A DNA stretch of 64,000 bases. It comes from Pontibacter pudoricolor (GTDB lineage: Bacteria > Bacteroidota > Bacteroidia > Cytophagales > Hymenobacteraceae). Made by a program: the position numbers and the translations under genes. This document shows positions 53,214 to 60,714 of this stretch, piece by piece. Each line of letters opens with the position of its first letter. The stretch's first letter is position 1. The notes beneath the pieces were generated by a model that was given only the letters and a program-made list of their open reading frames with translations, was not told the DNA's origin and did no database searches. The stretch spans positions 2,852,001 to 2,916,000 of the forward strand of contig NZ_CP048106.1 of assembly GCF_010092985.1 (NCBI RefSeq), in the 5' to 3' direction.

Positions 53214-55799
53214 TTATAACCTACCACCCACCACTACTTTCTCTTTGTGTACACTTTTCTCGCCGTTCATCCCGAAAAGCTCGATGTAGAAAATATAGTA
53301 CCCGATAGCCGCTTTGGAGCCGTCCTGTTTCAGTCCGTCCCACCTGAAAAAACCGTTTTCTGCCAACAGCTCATTGCGCACCAGTTTGTGAATTTCACGG
53401 CCCTGTGCATCAAAAACGGTGATGTTCACGGTTAGGCCAGCCTGGCTTGTGTTATAGTTTATAGTTGTAAAGTCTTCAAACCCATCGCCGTCCGGCGAGA
53501 AAACCTGTGGCTCTACTTTAAAAGCCTGCTGCGCCGCTGCGCCATCCCGCGACTGCGAATTTTTATAGCCCGGTGTGGCCCCTATAGTTGTAGCCGCCGA
53601 ATGGAAATTGTTGGCTATAGTTTCGCCATCTAACCGAATGCGTTCCAGCGACACTCCATTGACATCATCAAGCAGTGCGAAATGCATTTCCGAACTATAG
53701 CTGAAACGATCGGCCACTCGTTTGTCCGGCTGCAGCACAACTATAGTTCCGGCATCGTCGGGATAACTGGGAAGGCTACTCATCTGCAGAAAACCTTTAT
53801 GGTTGGCAGCTGGATAATTGGCTTTGATGTTTTCGGGGTTGGAGGTAAGCACTACGTACTGGCCGGGCGCCAGCACATGGTTGGCTGTAGCTATAGTTTT
53901 AAGGTTGCTGATCGTATCGCCGGCGGCATTGCCAAGTTGCCAGTTTTTCAGGTCGATGTATTTGTCGCTGCGGTTTACCAGTTCTACAAAGTCTACCCCA
54001 TTGGGCCTCGGGTTAAACAGGACTTCGTTAATGACCACATCGCCGGGATCGGGGGCCGAAGGAAGTGCGAATGTTATAGTTTGCGGCTGACTGCCCAGGT
54101 TGCCGGTACAGTCGGTGATGCCAGTAGTAGTTAAAGTATACAATTGTTTTTCCTGTAGAGGGCTGCCGAGCGTAAGTATAACATCTGTAAACAGCGGGCC
54201 CTGCACCTGCACACCGGTTACAGCTATAGTTGGGCTAATGCTATAGTTGGCTATAGTTGCAGCCTGTGTGCTATCAAGGCGTTCGTTAAATTTAAGCAGA
54301 ACCTGCGCTGCTGAAATAGCGGAAGCGCTCACTATAGTTGGGGGTGTGTTATCAGGTATAGATTCTGCAACAGAGTTCGGTTGTGCCGGTGTACCGCCGC
54401 GCGGGTCGACAGATGCTGTCCAGTTCTCAGCACCGGCACAGGGATTGGTAAAGTCTATCATCTCCAGGCTCCAGCCACCTTCGCGTTTGGCACTGTTCTT
54501 ATACCAGGCATCGCTATAGTTAACCGCATAAATAAGTTTGCCGTTAGGTTGCCGCAGCTGTAATAGTTCGCCGCTGTTATTCAGGCCCGGAAAATTGCTG
54601 ATGCCGATAACTTTACCGAATTGTGTAAAACTGGCCACCTGTGTGTTGGGTACTACTACAGCATACTCACCGGGCAGCAGATGCACATTTGGTAAGGTTG
54701 TGGTTGCAGTGACATCCGACAGTTTAATGCCCTGCAGGCTAAGTACCTTGTTTGTTGTAACGTTATAAAGCTCAATGTACTCCTGTGCAGGCAAGCCAAC
54801 CGCCGGACTTTCATCGGCCATAATTTCAGTAATTAAGAGCTCGTTGTAGTTTGGCAGCACAGCTGGCGGTATAAAGTTAAAGGTGCGGGCAATGGGGTTA
54901 CTTAGCGTGTTGCCGTATAAGTCCTGCAGGTTGGCTATAGTTAGCGTGTTGCTGCCGATACTAAAGCCCTGCCCGAAAACCAGGCGCACAGTGCCAGCTT
55001 CTGTGAGTTCAGCTATAGTTGGTCTTATTGTTCCGTTCAGAGTATAGTTAGCTATAGTTTGGGCCTGCTCCGGTTGCAGCGGCTCGTTAAACTGTACTAT
55101 AAGCTCCTGTGTGGTTATCGTTTTAAGTTCGTCCAACACAGGCAAGTGCGTATCAGTAATTTTAAAATCATCGAAGTAAAAGTTTTTGTTGTTTGCCGAA
55201 GTATAGTGCACCAGCACACCGAAGTAGGACGAGCGCTTATGCGTGGCATCGGTAGCTGTGCCCTGGCTTATGTAATTTTGGCCTGTGCCTGTTACGTCTA
55301 TGCTTAGCTCCCACTCATGCTCAATCGTTCGGGTTACACGCACGCGCACCAGGTTGTTGGTAGTTGCCACGGTTTTGTCCTGCCCGTTAATAAGTACTAT
55401 AGCAGTTTTGCCGGCATCTTTGCGGTACAGGCTCACTTCGTCGGTGGTGTTGCCGATGCGCACAAAGTACCCGTTCGTGTTCGCGCCTTTCAGGTCTGGA
55501 TTGTCAGCGGTCAGGTAAATGTCGGTGTAGTTGGTAGAGGAGGTTGCCAGTTTCAGGTTTACCCAGAACTCCCAGGTGGTGCCCACTATAGCCTGCGACG
55601 GTGTGACAAGCTGCAGTACAGTTCCGGTTACAGCCGTGCCGTTGCTTTGCAGTTGGTGTTGCGCGTTAACTGTAAAACTGCCTGCATCGCCGGTCCAGGT
55701 TGGGCTTTGGGTTATGTTGCCGTCAGCAAAACTTTCCTGTAGCTGACTGTGTGCCCAAAACGGAAGTAGCAGAAGTATAGCGAGTAAAGTTTGTTTCAT
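53214..55799 (-). CDS. Large surface protein with LTD domains and gliding-motility-type C-terminus
   Basis: 861 residues with signal peptide (about 1-18). Order: a beta-sandwich lectin-like N-terminal domain (to about 210, ending FDDFKITD); a bacterial Ig-like domain (about 215-305); a lamin-tail domain (about 320-450, LLITEIMADESPAVGLPAQEYIELYN); a second Ig-like domain; a second lamin-tail domain (about 585-700, GDVVINEVLFNPRPNGVDFVELVN); and a C-terminal domain with FSPDGDGFEDFTTINYN and DAQGREIHKLV, the type seen in T9SS type B cargo. Probably secreted or surface attached. The gene holds about 15 CTATAG sites, read in frame as Thr-Ile-Val/Ala or Asn-Tyr-Ser, unusually many. Confidence 0.85.
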   Translation of the reverse strand: MKQTLLAILLLLPFWAHSQLQESFADGNITQSPTWTGDAGSFTVNAQHQLQSNGTAVTGTVLQLVTPSQAIVGTTWEFWVNLKLATSSTNYTDIYLTADNPDLKGANTNGYFVRIGNTTDEVSLYRKDAGKTAIVLINGQDKTVATTNNLVRVRVTRTIEHEWELSIDVTGTGQNYISQGTATDATHKRSSYFGVLVHYTSANNKNFYFDDFKITDTHLPVLDELKTITTQELIVQFNEPLQPEQAQTIANYTLNGTIRPTIAELTEAGTVRLVFGQGFSIGSNTLTIANLQDLYGNTLSNPIARTFNFIPPAVLPNYNELLITEIMADESPAVGLPAQEYIELYNVTTNKVLSLQGIKLSDVTATTTLPNVHLLPGEYAVVVPNTQVASFTQFGKVIGISNFPGLNNSGELLQLRQPNGKLIYAVNYSDAWYKNSAKREGGWSLEMIDFTNPCAGAENWTASVDPRGGTPAQPNSVAESIPDNTPPTIVSASAISAAQVLLKFNERLDSTQAATIANYSISPTIAVTGVQVQGPLFTDVILTLGSPLQEKQLYTLTTTGITDCTGNLGSQPQTITFALPSAPDPGDVVINEVLFNPRPNGVDFVELVNRSDKYIDLKNWQLGNAAGDTISNLKTIATANHVLAPGQYVVLTSNPENIKANYPAANHKGFLQMSSLPSYPDDAGTIVVLQPDKRVADRFSYSSEMHFALLDDVNGVSLERIRLDGETIANNFHSAATTIGATPGYKNSQSRDGAAAQQAFKVEPQVFSPDGDGFEDFTTINYNTSQAGLTVNITVFDAQGREIHKLVRNELLAENGFFRWDGLKQDGSKAAIGYYIFYIELFGMNGEKSVHKEKVVVGGRL

Positions 55800-55834
55800 G
55801 CACAGAAATTGTGGTAAAAACTTACGTAATTTGC

Positions 55835-55917
55835 ACCCGCGTGAGGGATAGAGCCGGCACCCCGCAGCGGTAGCGAGGAGTACAGGCGAAAGCCCGACGG
55901 CCCGACCGGCACGCCCA
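55835..55917 (+). repeat. Bacteroidota GCGTGAGGGAT-type intergenic element
   Basis: GC-rich island between AT-rich flanks, starting with CGCGTGAGGGAT, then GAGCCGGCACCCCGC, GTAGCGAGGAGTAC, AGGCGAAAGCCC and CCGACCGGCACGCCC. Internal complementarity (GGCGAAAGCC, and GCCGG versus CCGGC) gives hairpins. A similar-looking element beginning GCGTTAGGGAT or GCGTGAGGGAT is known to me from many Bacteroidota intergenic regions, without an agreed function. It could be a REP-like mobile palindrome or a structured RNA; this copy is single in the window. Confidence 0.55.
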
Positions 55918-56152
55918 AAACACCTGACGCTTCTATAGTTTTAGAACTATTACGGGAGGCGGATCAGTTAGTTAAAGAGATTGAGAGTTAGAGAGTTTAA
56001 GAGTTAAAAAGTTAGAGAGGCTGGAAGTTAGAACGTTATAATCCTGCTATTCCTTTCATCCTGCAAATCCTGATTCTGACAAATAACAATTCAGCAATCA
56101 AGCCTTTAACAATTTAACAATCAGCAATTAAACAATTAAATACATACCCTAA
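55918..56152. other. Gene-free spacer upstream of asd
   Basis: Contains one CTATAG site followed by repetitive purine-rich sequence made of variants of GAGAGTTAGAG and AACAATTTAACAATCAGCAA. It looks like slipped short repeats. No promoter match or terminator was identified. Confidence 0.5.
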
Positions 56153-57142
56153 ATGAAAGTAGCAGTAGTAGGCGCCACCGGATTGGTAGGCGGCGAAATT
56201 TTGAAAGTACTGGCGGAGCGTAACTTCCCGGTAACAGAGTTGATGTTGGTTGCTTCTGAGAGATCTGTTGGTAAACAGATGGAGTTTAAGGGTAAACAGA
56301 TAAAGGTTATCGGGATGCAGAACGCGATCGCGGCTGCCCCGAACATTGCCATTTTCTCTGCCGGCGGAAGCACCTCTACCGAGTGGGCTCCAAAATTTGC
56401 CGAAGTAGGTACTGTTGTCGTGGACAACTCGTCGGCGTGGCGCATGGACCCTACCAAAAAGCTGGTAGTACCGGAAATTAACGCCAAAGAACTGACCAAA
56501 GAAGATAAGATAATCGCTAACCCAAACTGCTCTACAATACAAATGGTGGTGGCCCTGAACAAGCTGCACGAAGAGCTGAAGGCGAAGCGTATTGTGGTAA
56601 GTACCTACCAGTCGGTAACAGGCACGGGCGTAAAGGCGGTGGAGCAGCTTATGAACGAGCGTGCCGGCAAAGAAGGCGAGATGGCTTATCCATACCCGAT
56701 CGACCTGAACGTGTTGCCGCATATTGACGTGTTCACAGACAACGGTTACACCAAAGAGGAAATGAAGATGATCCTGGAAACCAAGAAGATCATGGGTGAC
56801 GATTCTATCCGGGTTACTGCTACCGCAGTGCGCATTCCGGTAATGGGGGGCCACTCGGAGTCGGTGAACGTGGAATTTGAGAGAGATTTTACGCTGGATG
56901 AAGTTTACCGCATTTTAGGCGAAACCGAAGGCGTAAAGGTAGTAGACGACGTGAAAAACCTGCAGTACCCGATGCCGAAAGATGCCCACGGGAAAGACGA
57001 CGTGTTGGTTGGCCGCGTACGCTTAGATGAGACCCAGCCCCGCACGGTAAATATGTGGATAGTTGCCGATAACCTGCGCAAAGGCGCTGCTACCAATGCC
57101 GTGCAAATTGCCGAGTATCTGGTAAAGCATGAACTTGTGTAG
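56153..57142 (+). CDS. asd: Aspartate-semialdehyde dehydrogenase
   Basis: 329 residues. Reduces aspartyl phosphate to aspartate semialdehyde, the branch point to lysine/diaminopimelate, threonine and methionine. N-terminal NADP-binding VVGATGLVGGEILKVL; SAGGSTS; the catalytic Cys126 in NPNCSTIQ; QSVTGTGVKAVEQL; catalytic His234 in MGGHSESVNVEF; and a C-terminal MWIVADNLRKGAATNAVQIAE. It contains no CTATAG site. Followed by a strong terminator at 57208-57234. Confidence 0.98.
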   Translation: MKVAVVGATGLVGGEILKVLAERNFPVTELMLVASERSVGKQMEFKGKQIKVIGMQNAIAAAPNIAIFSAGGSTSTEWAPKFAEVGTVVVDNSSAWRMDPTKKLVVPEINAKELTKEDKIIANPNCSTIQMVVALNKLHEELKAKRIVVSTYQSVTGTGVKAVEQLMNERAGKEGEMAYPYPIDLNVLPHIDVFTDNGYTKEEMKMILETKKIMGDDSIRVTATAVRIPVMGGHSESVNVEFERDFTLDEVYRILGETEGVKVVDDVKNLQYPMPKDAHGKDDVLVGRVRLDETQPRTVNMWIVADNLRKGAATNAVQIAEYLVKHELV

Positions 57143-57207
57143 GTAACAACTGCACTGGCAACTATAACTTATCGCTCTTCCGGACTTCTAAATCTAGAAG
57201 CTAGCTG

Positions 57208-57234
57208 ACGGGGACTTCTTGGTCCCCGTTTTTT
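57208..57234 (+). terminator. Terminator of asd
   Basis: ACGGGGAC (57208-57215) pairs perfectly with GTCCCCGT (57222-57229), loop of six, followed by six T residues in all. A second short stem, CTTCTA/TAGAAG, lies just upstream at 57185-57200. Confidence 0.92.
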
Positions 57235-57310
57235 GTTGGTTGTGATGTTGCTCACTCAAAAAATTCATGAAATTATTTTATATTGTGCTATCCGAATATA
57301 TCTGAATGTT

Positions 57311-58003
57311 ATGAAACAACTTAGAACTTTAACCCTTACTATCTTTCTTGCGTCAGTCAGTATTTGCAGTTTTGCTCAATCGCCCGTTAAAACCAGCTTT
57401 AAACTTGATGAGAGTATAGCTTATTTCAATAGGCACACCGGAGAGAGAATGACCTACGATGACTTTCTTGCCATCATTAGAAAAAATCCTCGTGTAAGTT
57501 TTCAGAGTGAATATAATGAAAGAGGGGAGGTAACTACTATCTTATATGAGCCTGATGGTAATGGAACTACCAAATTAGACCCAAGTCTACGCCCACAACC
57601 AAACTCACCTTTCCCTGCATTTATTTTTGAAACTACATCCGGTGAGAAGATTGAGTCTGCACAGCTGAAAGGAAAAATAATTGTATTGTACTTTAACATG
57701 GCTTTTAAAGAGCCATTTGCTTCACAAAAGGTTTTCATGGCTTATGAAAACACATTGAAAACCTCGCTGAAAAGGGATAATATAGCACCTATTATTCTTA
57801 GCCATAGTTCAGCAGATGAAATTTCTGAATTTACACAAAAGGTAAGTGTTCCGTATCCAATTGTAGCCAGCAGCACGAATTTCTTCCACAAGTATGTAGT
57901 GCTTAATCTTCCATCATACATAGTTATCAACAAGGATGGCACTCTCTGCGCTTATGCTGATGATTTAACCGAACTGAAACAGGCTTTATCCAGAGCAAAA
58001 TAA
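57311..58003 (+). CDS. Exported thioredoxin-fold protein without catalytic cysteines
   Basis: About 230 residues from the ATG at 57311, which starts a signal peptide ending CSFAQ; the frame runs back to 57233 without plausible N-terminal sequence. Residues about 95-228 have a thioredoxin/AhpC-TSA fold: ESAQLKGKIIVLYFNMAFKEPFASQKVF, then PIILSHSSADEI, YPIVASSTNFFHKYVVLNLPSYIVINKDGTL. Where a thioredoxin has CxxC there is MAFKEPF, so disulfide exchange is not expected. The N-terminal domain (about 20-90) is unnamed. Probably a structural or binding role in the periplasm. AT-rich relative to its neighbours. Confidence 0.75.
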   Translation: MKQLRTLTLTIFLASVSICSFAQSPVKTSFKLDESIAYFNRHTGERMTYDDFLAIIRKNPRVSFQSEYNERGEVTTILYEPDGNGTTKLDPSLRPQPNSPFPAFIFETTSGEKIESAQLKGKIIVLYFNMAFKEPFASQKVFMAYENTLKTSLKRDNIAPIILSHSSADEISEFTQKVSVPYPIVASSTNFFHKYVVLNLPSYIVINKDGTLCAYADDLTELKQALSRAK

Positions 58004-58072
58004 TTAAATAGTTTTCTGCTCTGCCCGTAAAACAAAATACAACTATAGCTTTAAACCCTAAAATAAACCCCT

Positions 58073-58300
58073 ATGGAAACAGTAACACCCGACATTGGCT
58101 TAATATTCTGGCAGATGGTCATATTTTCAGGATTGCCTTTATTTCTGATCTCCTGGATAATGATATTGGTGACAAAAAGGCTTGATGCCACAAATAAGCT
58201 TGTGTGGCTCATTGGAACACTGTTTCTGCCGGTTATTGGTCCGCTACTTTTCTTCTTCAGATATTCATCTCTTAAAAAACCGACCAACTCACAGGCCTAA
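58073..58300 (+). CDS. PLDc_N domain small membrane protein
   Basis: 75 residues with two hydrophobic helices (about 12-33 and 41-60) and the motif RLDATNKLVWLIGTLFLPVIGPLLFFF, typical of the phospholipase D N-terminal membrane domain, here without any phospholipase part. Such stand-alone proteins are common and have no known role. The GNAT acetyltransferase gene starts 7 nt after its stop, so the two are co-transcribed. A CTATAG site lies upstream of the start. Confidence 0.85.
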   Translation: METVTPDIGLIFWQMVIFSGLPLFLISWIMILVTKRLDATNKLVWLIGTLFLPVIGPLLFFFRYSSLKKPTNSQA

Positions 58301-58306
58301 CATAAA

Positions 58307-58843
58307 ATGCCTGCCCAACCCATCCATACTGAACGGCTTATACTGATCCCCTTCACATCAGAGATCACAAAAAAGCTAATGGCAGACGATACAAGAATCC
58401 TTCCGGAACTTGGTCTGCAGCTTACCCCATACTGGCCCGATCAGGAAGCCATAGATACCTTCCCGAAGATCATCAGGAACCTGGAACTGGTACCGGAGCC
58501 AAGCGGTTTTGAGTCGTATATGGTGGTGCACAGGTACAGCATGACCGTAATTGGCGATGCCGGTTTTAAAGGCCTGCCAAACGAGAACGGTGAAGTGGAT
58601 CTTGGGTATGCTATTATAACACAGGCGCAGCATAACGGCTATGGTCTGGAAGTAGCAAAAGGTCTGGCAAGCTGGGCATTCAGGCAACCAGGTGTAGAGT
58701 CCATTACCGCAAGGTGCCTGTTAGATAATATACCATCGGCCAGGGTGCTGGAAAAAATGGGAATGCAGGAAATAAACCGCGACGAAAAGTTGATTCATTG
58801 GAAGCTGTGCAAGTCGAGCCCGGAATCAACTATAGCTAAATAA
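58307..58843 (+). CDS. GNAT family N-acetyltransferase (RimJ/RimL-like)
   Basis: 178 residues. Begins IHTERLILIPFTSEI, the usual RimJ/RimL-type opening, with acetyl-CoA-binding region VDLGYAIITQAQHNGYGLEVAKGLASWAF (about 103-131) and ITARCLLDNIPSARVLEKMGMQEI near the end. It transfers an acetyl group to an amine: a protein N-terminus, an antibiotic or a small metabolite; the acceptor cannot be told. Second gene of a two-gene unit after the PLDc_N protein, ending in a convergent arrangement with the 58851 gene. Confidence 0.92.
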   Translation: MPAQPIHTERLILIPFTSEITKKLMADDTRILPELGLQLTPYWPDQEAIDTFPKIIRNLELVPEPSGFESYMVVHRYSMTVIGDAGFKGLPNENGEVDLGYAIITQAQHNGYGLEVAKGLASWAFRQPGVESITARCLLDNIPSARVLEKMGMQEINRDEKLIHWKLCKSSPESTIAK

Positions 58844-58850
58844 ACCTTTC

Positions 58851-59351
58851 TTATTCTGCCGTTTCTTTACACTTCAGTGCCATCAGCTCCCGGATGTTTT
58901 CCAGGCAAGACTCTGGTATAAAGGCATACACTTCCTCCCCGTTCTGGCAGTATTTAAAAGTCGCAAACGTGCTGCGGTTGTGCGGGTAAATCCACCTATC
59001 CTGGTTGCAGCCAAATACGCGCAACGGAAATTCTTCTACGTTATAGTCTATATAGTTTACCACCTGGTTCTGGTGCACAAAAAGCAGCCTGTTGTGTCCG
59101 CCGGGTATTGCGCTTCCGTCCCACTTAAACCCGATCTGGCCTTCTATTTCCTTCACGTCTGTTTCGCCCGCAAAAAAGTACATCACATCCCAATCAAAGT
59201 CTGTGAGGCTCTCCATCGAAACGGTGTGGTAGCCTGTTTTGCCGGCTTCTTTTTCAACTTCAGTCCGGAGTTTGTTTAATAATTCATCGTCACTCTTGGA
59301 GCATCCTGCAAAAGCGAAAACTATAAGCAGCAACAGCAGATTCTTTTTCAT
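58851..59351 (-). CDS. Lipoprotein, unknown function
   Basis: 166 residues. Lipobox FAGC, Cys at about 17. The mature part starts with a charged helical stretch (SKSDDELLNKLRTEVEKEAGK), then an aspartate- and aromatic-rich beta region (LTDFDWDVMYFFAGETDVKEIEGQIGFKWDGSAIPGGHNRLLFV). Four cysteines lie in the mature part. No family is recognised. The start at 59351 is the only ATG giving a signal. The gene is 7 nt from the end of the acetyltransferase gene on the other strand. Confidence 0.75.
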   Translation of the reverse strand: MKKNLLLLLIVFAFAGCSKSDDELLNKLRTEVEKEAGKTGYHTVSMESLTDFDWDVMYFFAGETDVKEIEGQIGFKWDGSAIPGGHNRLLFVHQNQVVNYIDYNVEEFPLRVFGCNQDRWIYPHNRSTFATFKYCQNGEEVYAFIPESCLENIRELMALKCKETAE

Positions 59352-59400
59352 AATTGATAATACGGACTAGCAGGCGAAGGTAAAGTAATTTCAGTCGAAT

Positions 59401-60552
59401 CTAAAAATCCACACGGTACAGGTCTTCCATTTGCTGCTGTGTTATAAAGGCCGGCGTAGCCCTGAAAACAGCATTGCGCACCTTTACCAGCAAAGGATTC
59501 TCCCACTGCGATACCCAGCCCAGCATTCTGGATAACCGGATCACTTTTGCAGTGCGGGCTAGTCTGCGCTTTTCATAGTTAGCTAAAGCTGAAACTATAG
59601 TTGCGTGTTGCGCCAGGCATTGCCCCAGCACTACGGCATCTTCTATCGCCTGGCAGGCCCCCTGACCCATATTGGGCGTGGTGGCATGCGCAGCATCTCC
59701 GAGCAAAACCATACGGTTATAAACAAACTTTTTCAAGGGTTTCAGGTCGGCAATGTCTCCCCAGATAAGCTGATCGGGTCTGGTAGCTGCCAGCACTTGC
59801 TGTACGGGCTTATGTACCCCTGTAAAATGCGCTGCCAGTTGTGCAGGCGTCATCTGGCGCATACGCGGGTCGTTTTCGGGGGCGTTAATGCAGGCGTACC
59901 AGTAAATTCGGTTACCGGGAAGAGAAGCCATACCAACCCTGCCCTGTGGTGCCCATGTTTCCGCGGATATCATGTGGTTTATAGTTACACCTGGATTTTG
60001 GATAACACCACGCCAGCAGGTATAACCGGCATAACGCGGCTTGCTTTCAGGTAAAAGATGCTGCCGGATCACAGAATTGATACCATCTGCCGCAATCAGG
60101 AGGTCGGCTATAGTTTGCGTGCCATCGGTAAAAGTTACCAGCACCCGGTTGTTTTGCTGATTAATAGTCTGGCAGCGTTTGTTGAGCTGTAGCGTACCTG
60201 GTTTCAGGTTTTGGGCCAGCACATCATGCAAATCGGCGCGGTGTATCACAAAATTGCTGATGCCATACTTTTTGCTTAGCGGGCGTGTGTCCTGGTTGGT
60301 AATGATGTGATCATGTTCGTCGAAGATGGTAAGCGCTTCCAGCTCCTTGCCCCGGGCAATTACGGCATCAGAAACGCCTAGACTTGCCAGGCCCTGAATG
60401 GCATTAGCTGCCAGGCCAACGCCTGCCCCAACGGGTTTCAGTTCCGGAGCGGCTTCGTAAACTATAGTTTCGATGCCCTGCTTCTGCAACGCGAGAGCTG
60501 CGCACAACCCACCAATTCCGCCGCCAACTACTATAACTTTCATGGTCTGCAT
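59401..60552 (-). CDS. FAD-dependent monooxygenase (salicylate hydroxylase/UbiH-like)
   Basis: 383 residues. N-terminal FAD Rossmann motif VVGGGIGGLCAALALQKQGIETIVYE (about 8-33); middle motif LIAADGINSVIR (DG motif); and VLLGDAAHATTPNMGQGACQAIEDAVVL, the second FAD motif, at about 275-305. All three group A flavoprotein monooxygenase motifs are intact. It hydroxylates or epoxidises an aromatic or isoprenoid compound; the substrate is unknown. In-frame ATGs at 60552 and 60543 are both possible. A TACCTTTG box at 60567-60574 precedes it. Confidence 0.93.
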   Translation of the reverse strand: MQTMKVIVVGGGIGGLCAALALQKQGIETIVYEAAPELKPVGAGVGLAANAIQGLASLGVSDAVIARGKELEALTIFDEHDHIITNQDTRPLSKKYGISNFVIHRADLHDVLAQNLKPGTLQLNKRCQTINQQNNRVLVTFTDGTQTIADLLIAADGINSVIRQHLLPESKPRYAGYTCWRGVIQNPGVTINHMISAETWAPQGRVGMASLPGNRIYWYACINAPENDPRMRQMTPAQLAAHFTGVHKPVQQVLAATRPDQLIWGDIADLKPLKKFVYNRMVLLGDAAHATTPNMGQGACQAIEDAVVLGQCLAQHATIVSALANYEKRRLARTAKVIRLSRMLGWVSQWENPLLVKVRNAVFRATPAFITQQQMEDLYRVDF

Positions 60553-60566
60553 TTACAGTTCAGTTG

Positions 60567-60574
60567 CAAAGGTA
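60567..60574 (-). promoter_or_regulatory. -7 box (TACCTTTG) of the FAD monooxygenase gene
   Basis: On the minus strand the bases read TACCTTTG, an exact TAnnTTTG match, only 15 nt from the first ATG. The transcript would have a very short leader, which slightly favours the ATG at 60543. Confidence 0.55.
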
Positions 60575-60714
60575 CGGGAGTAATGATGATTTAATAATTA
60601 AAGGTGGCAGCTTATTACCGCTCTGTTAATGAAAGGAGTCTTGTTTTGTTATTCCGGTGTCGGGAAATATCTGGTAAAGTTAATATACCCTCTTGGGATG
60701 TAATTCCGCTTTTG

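Noticed and set aside
55978..56152. Tandem repeat or regulatory array before asd
   Set aside because: The GAGAGTTAGAG and AACAATT-like words are irregular in spacing and sequence; I could not define a repeat unit.
56114..56854. 246-codon open frame on the minus strand over asd
   Set aside because: Antisense to a gene with intact catalytic motifs; its translation is rich in His, Arg and Tyr with no domain or signal pattern.
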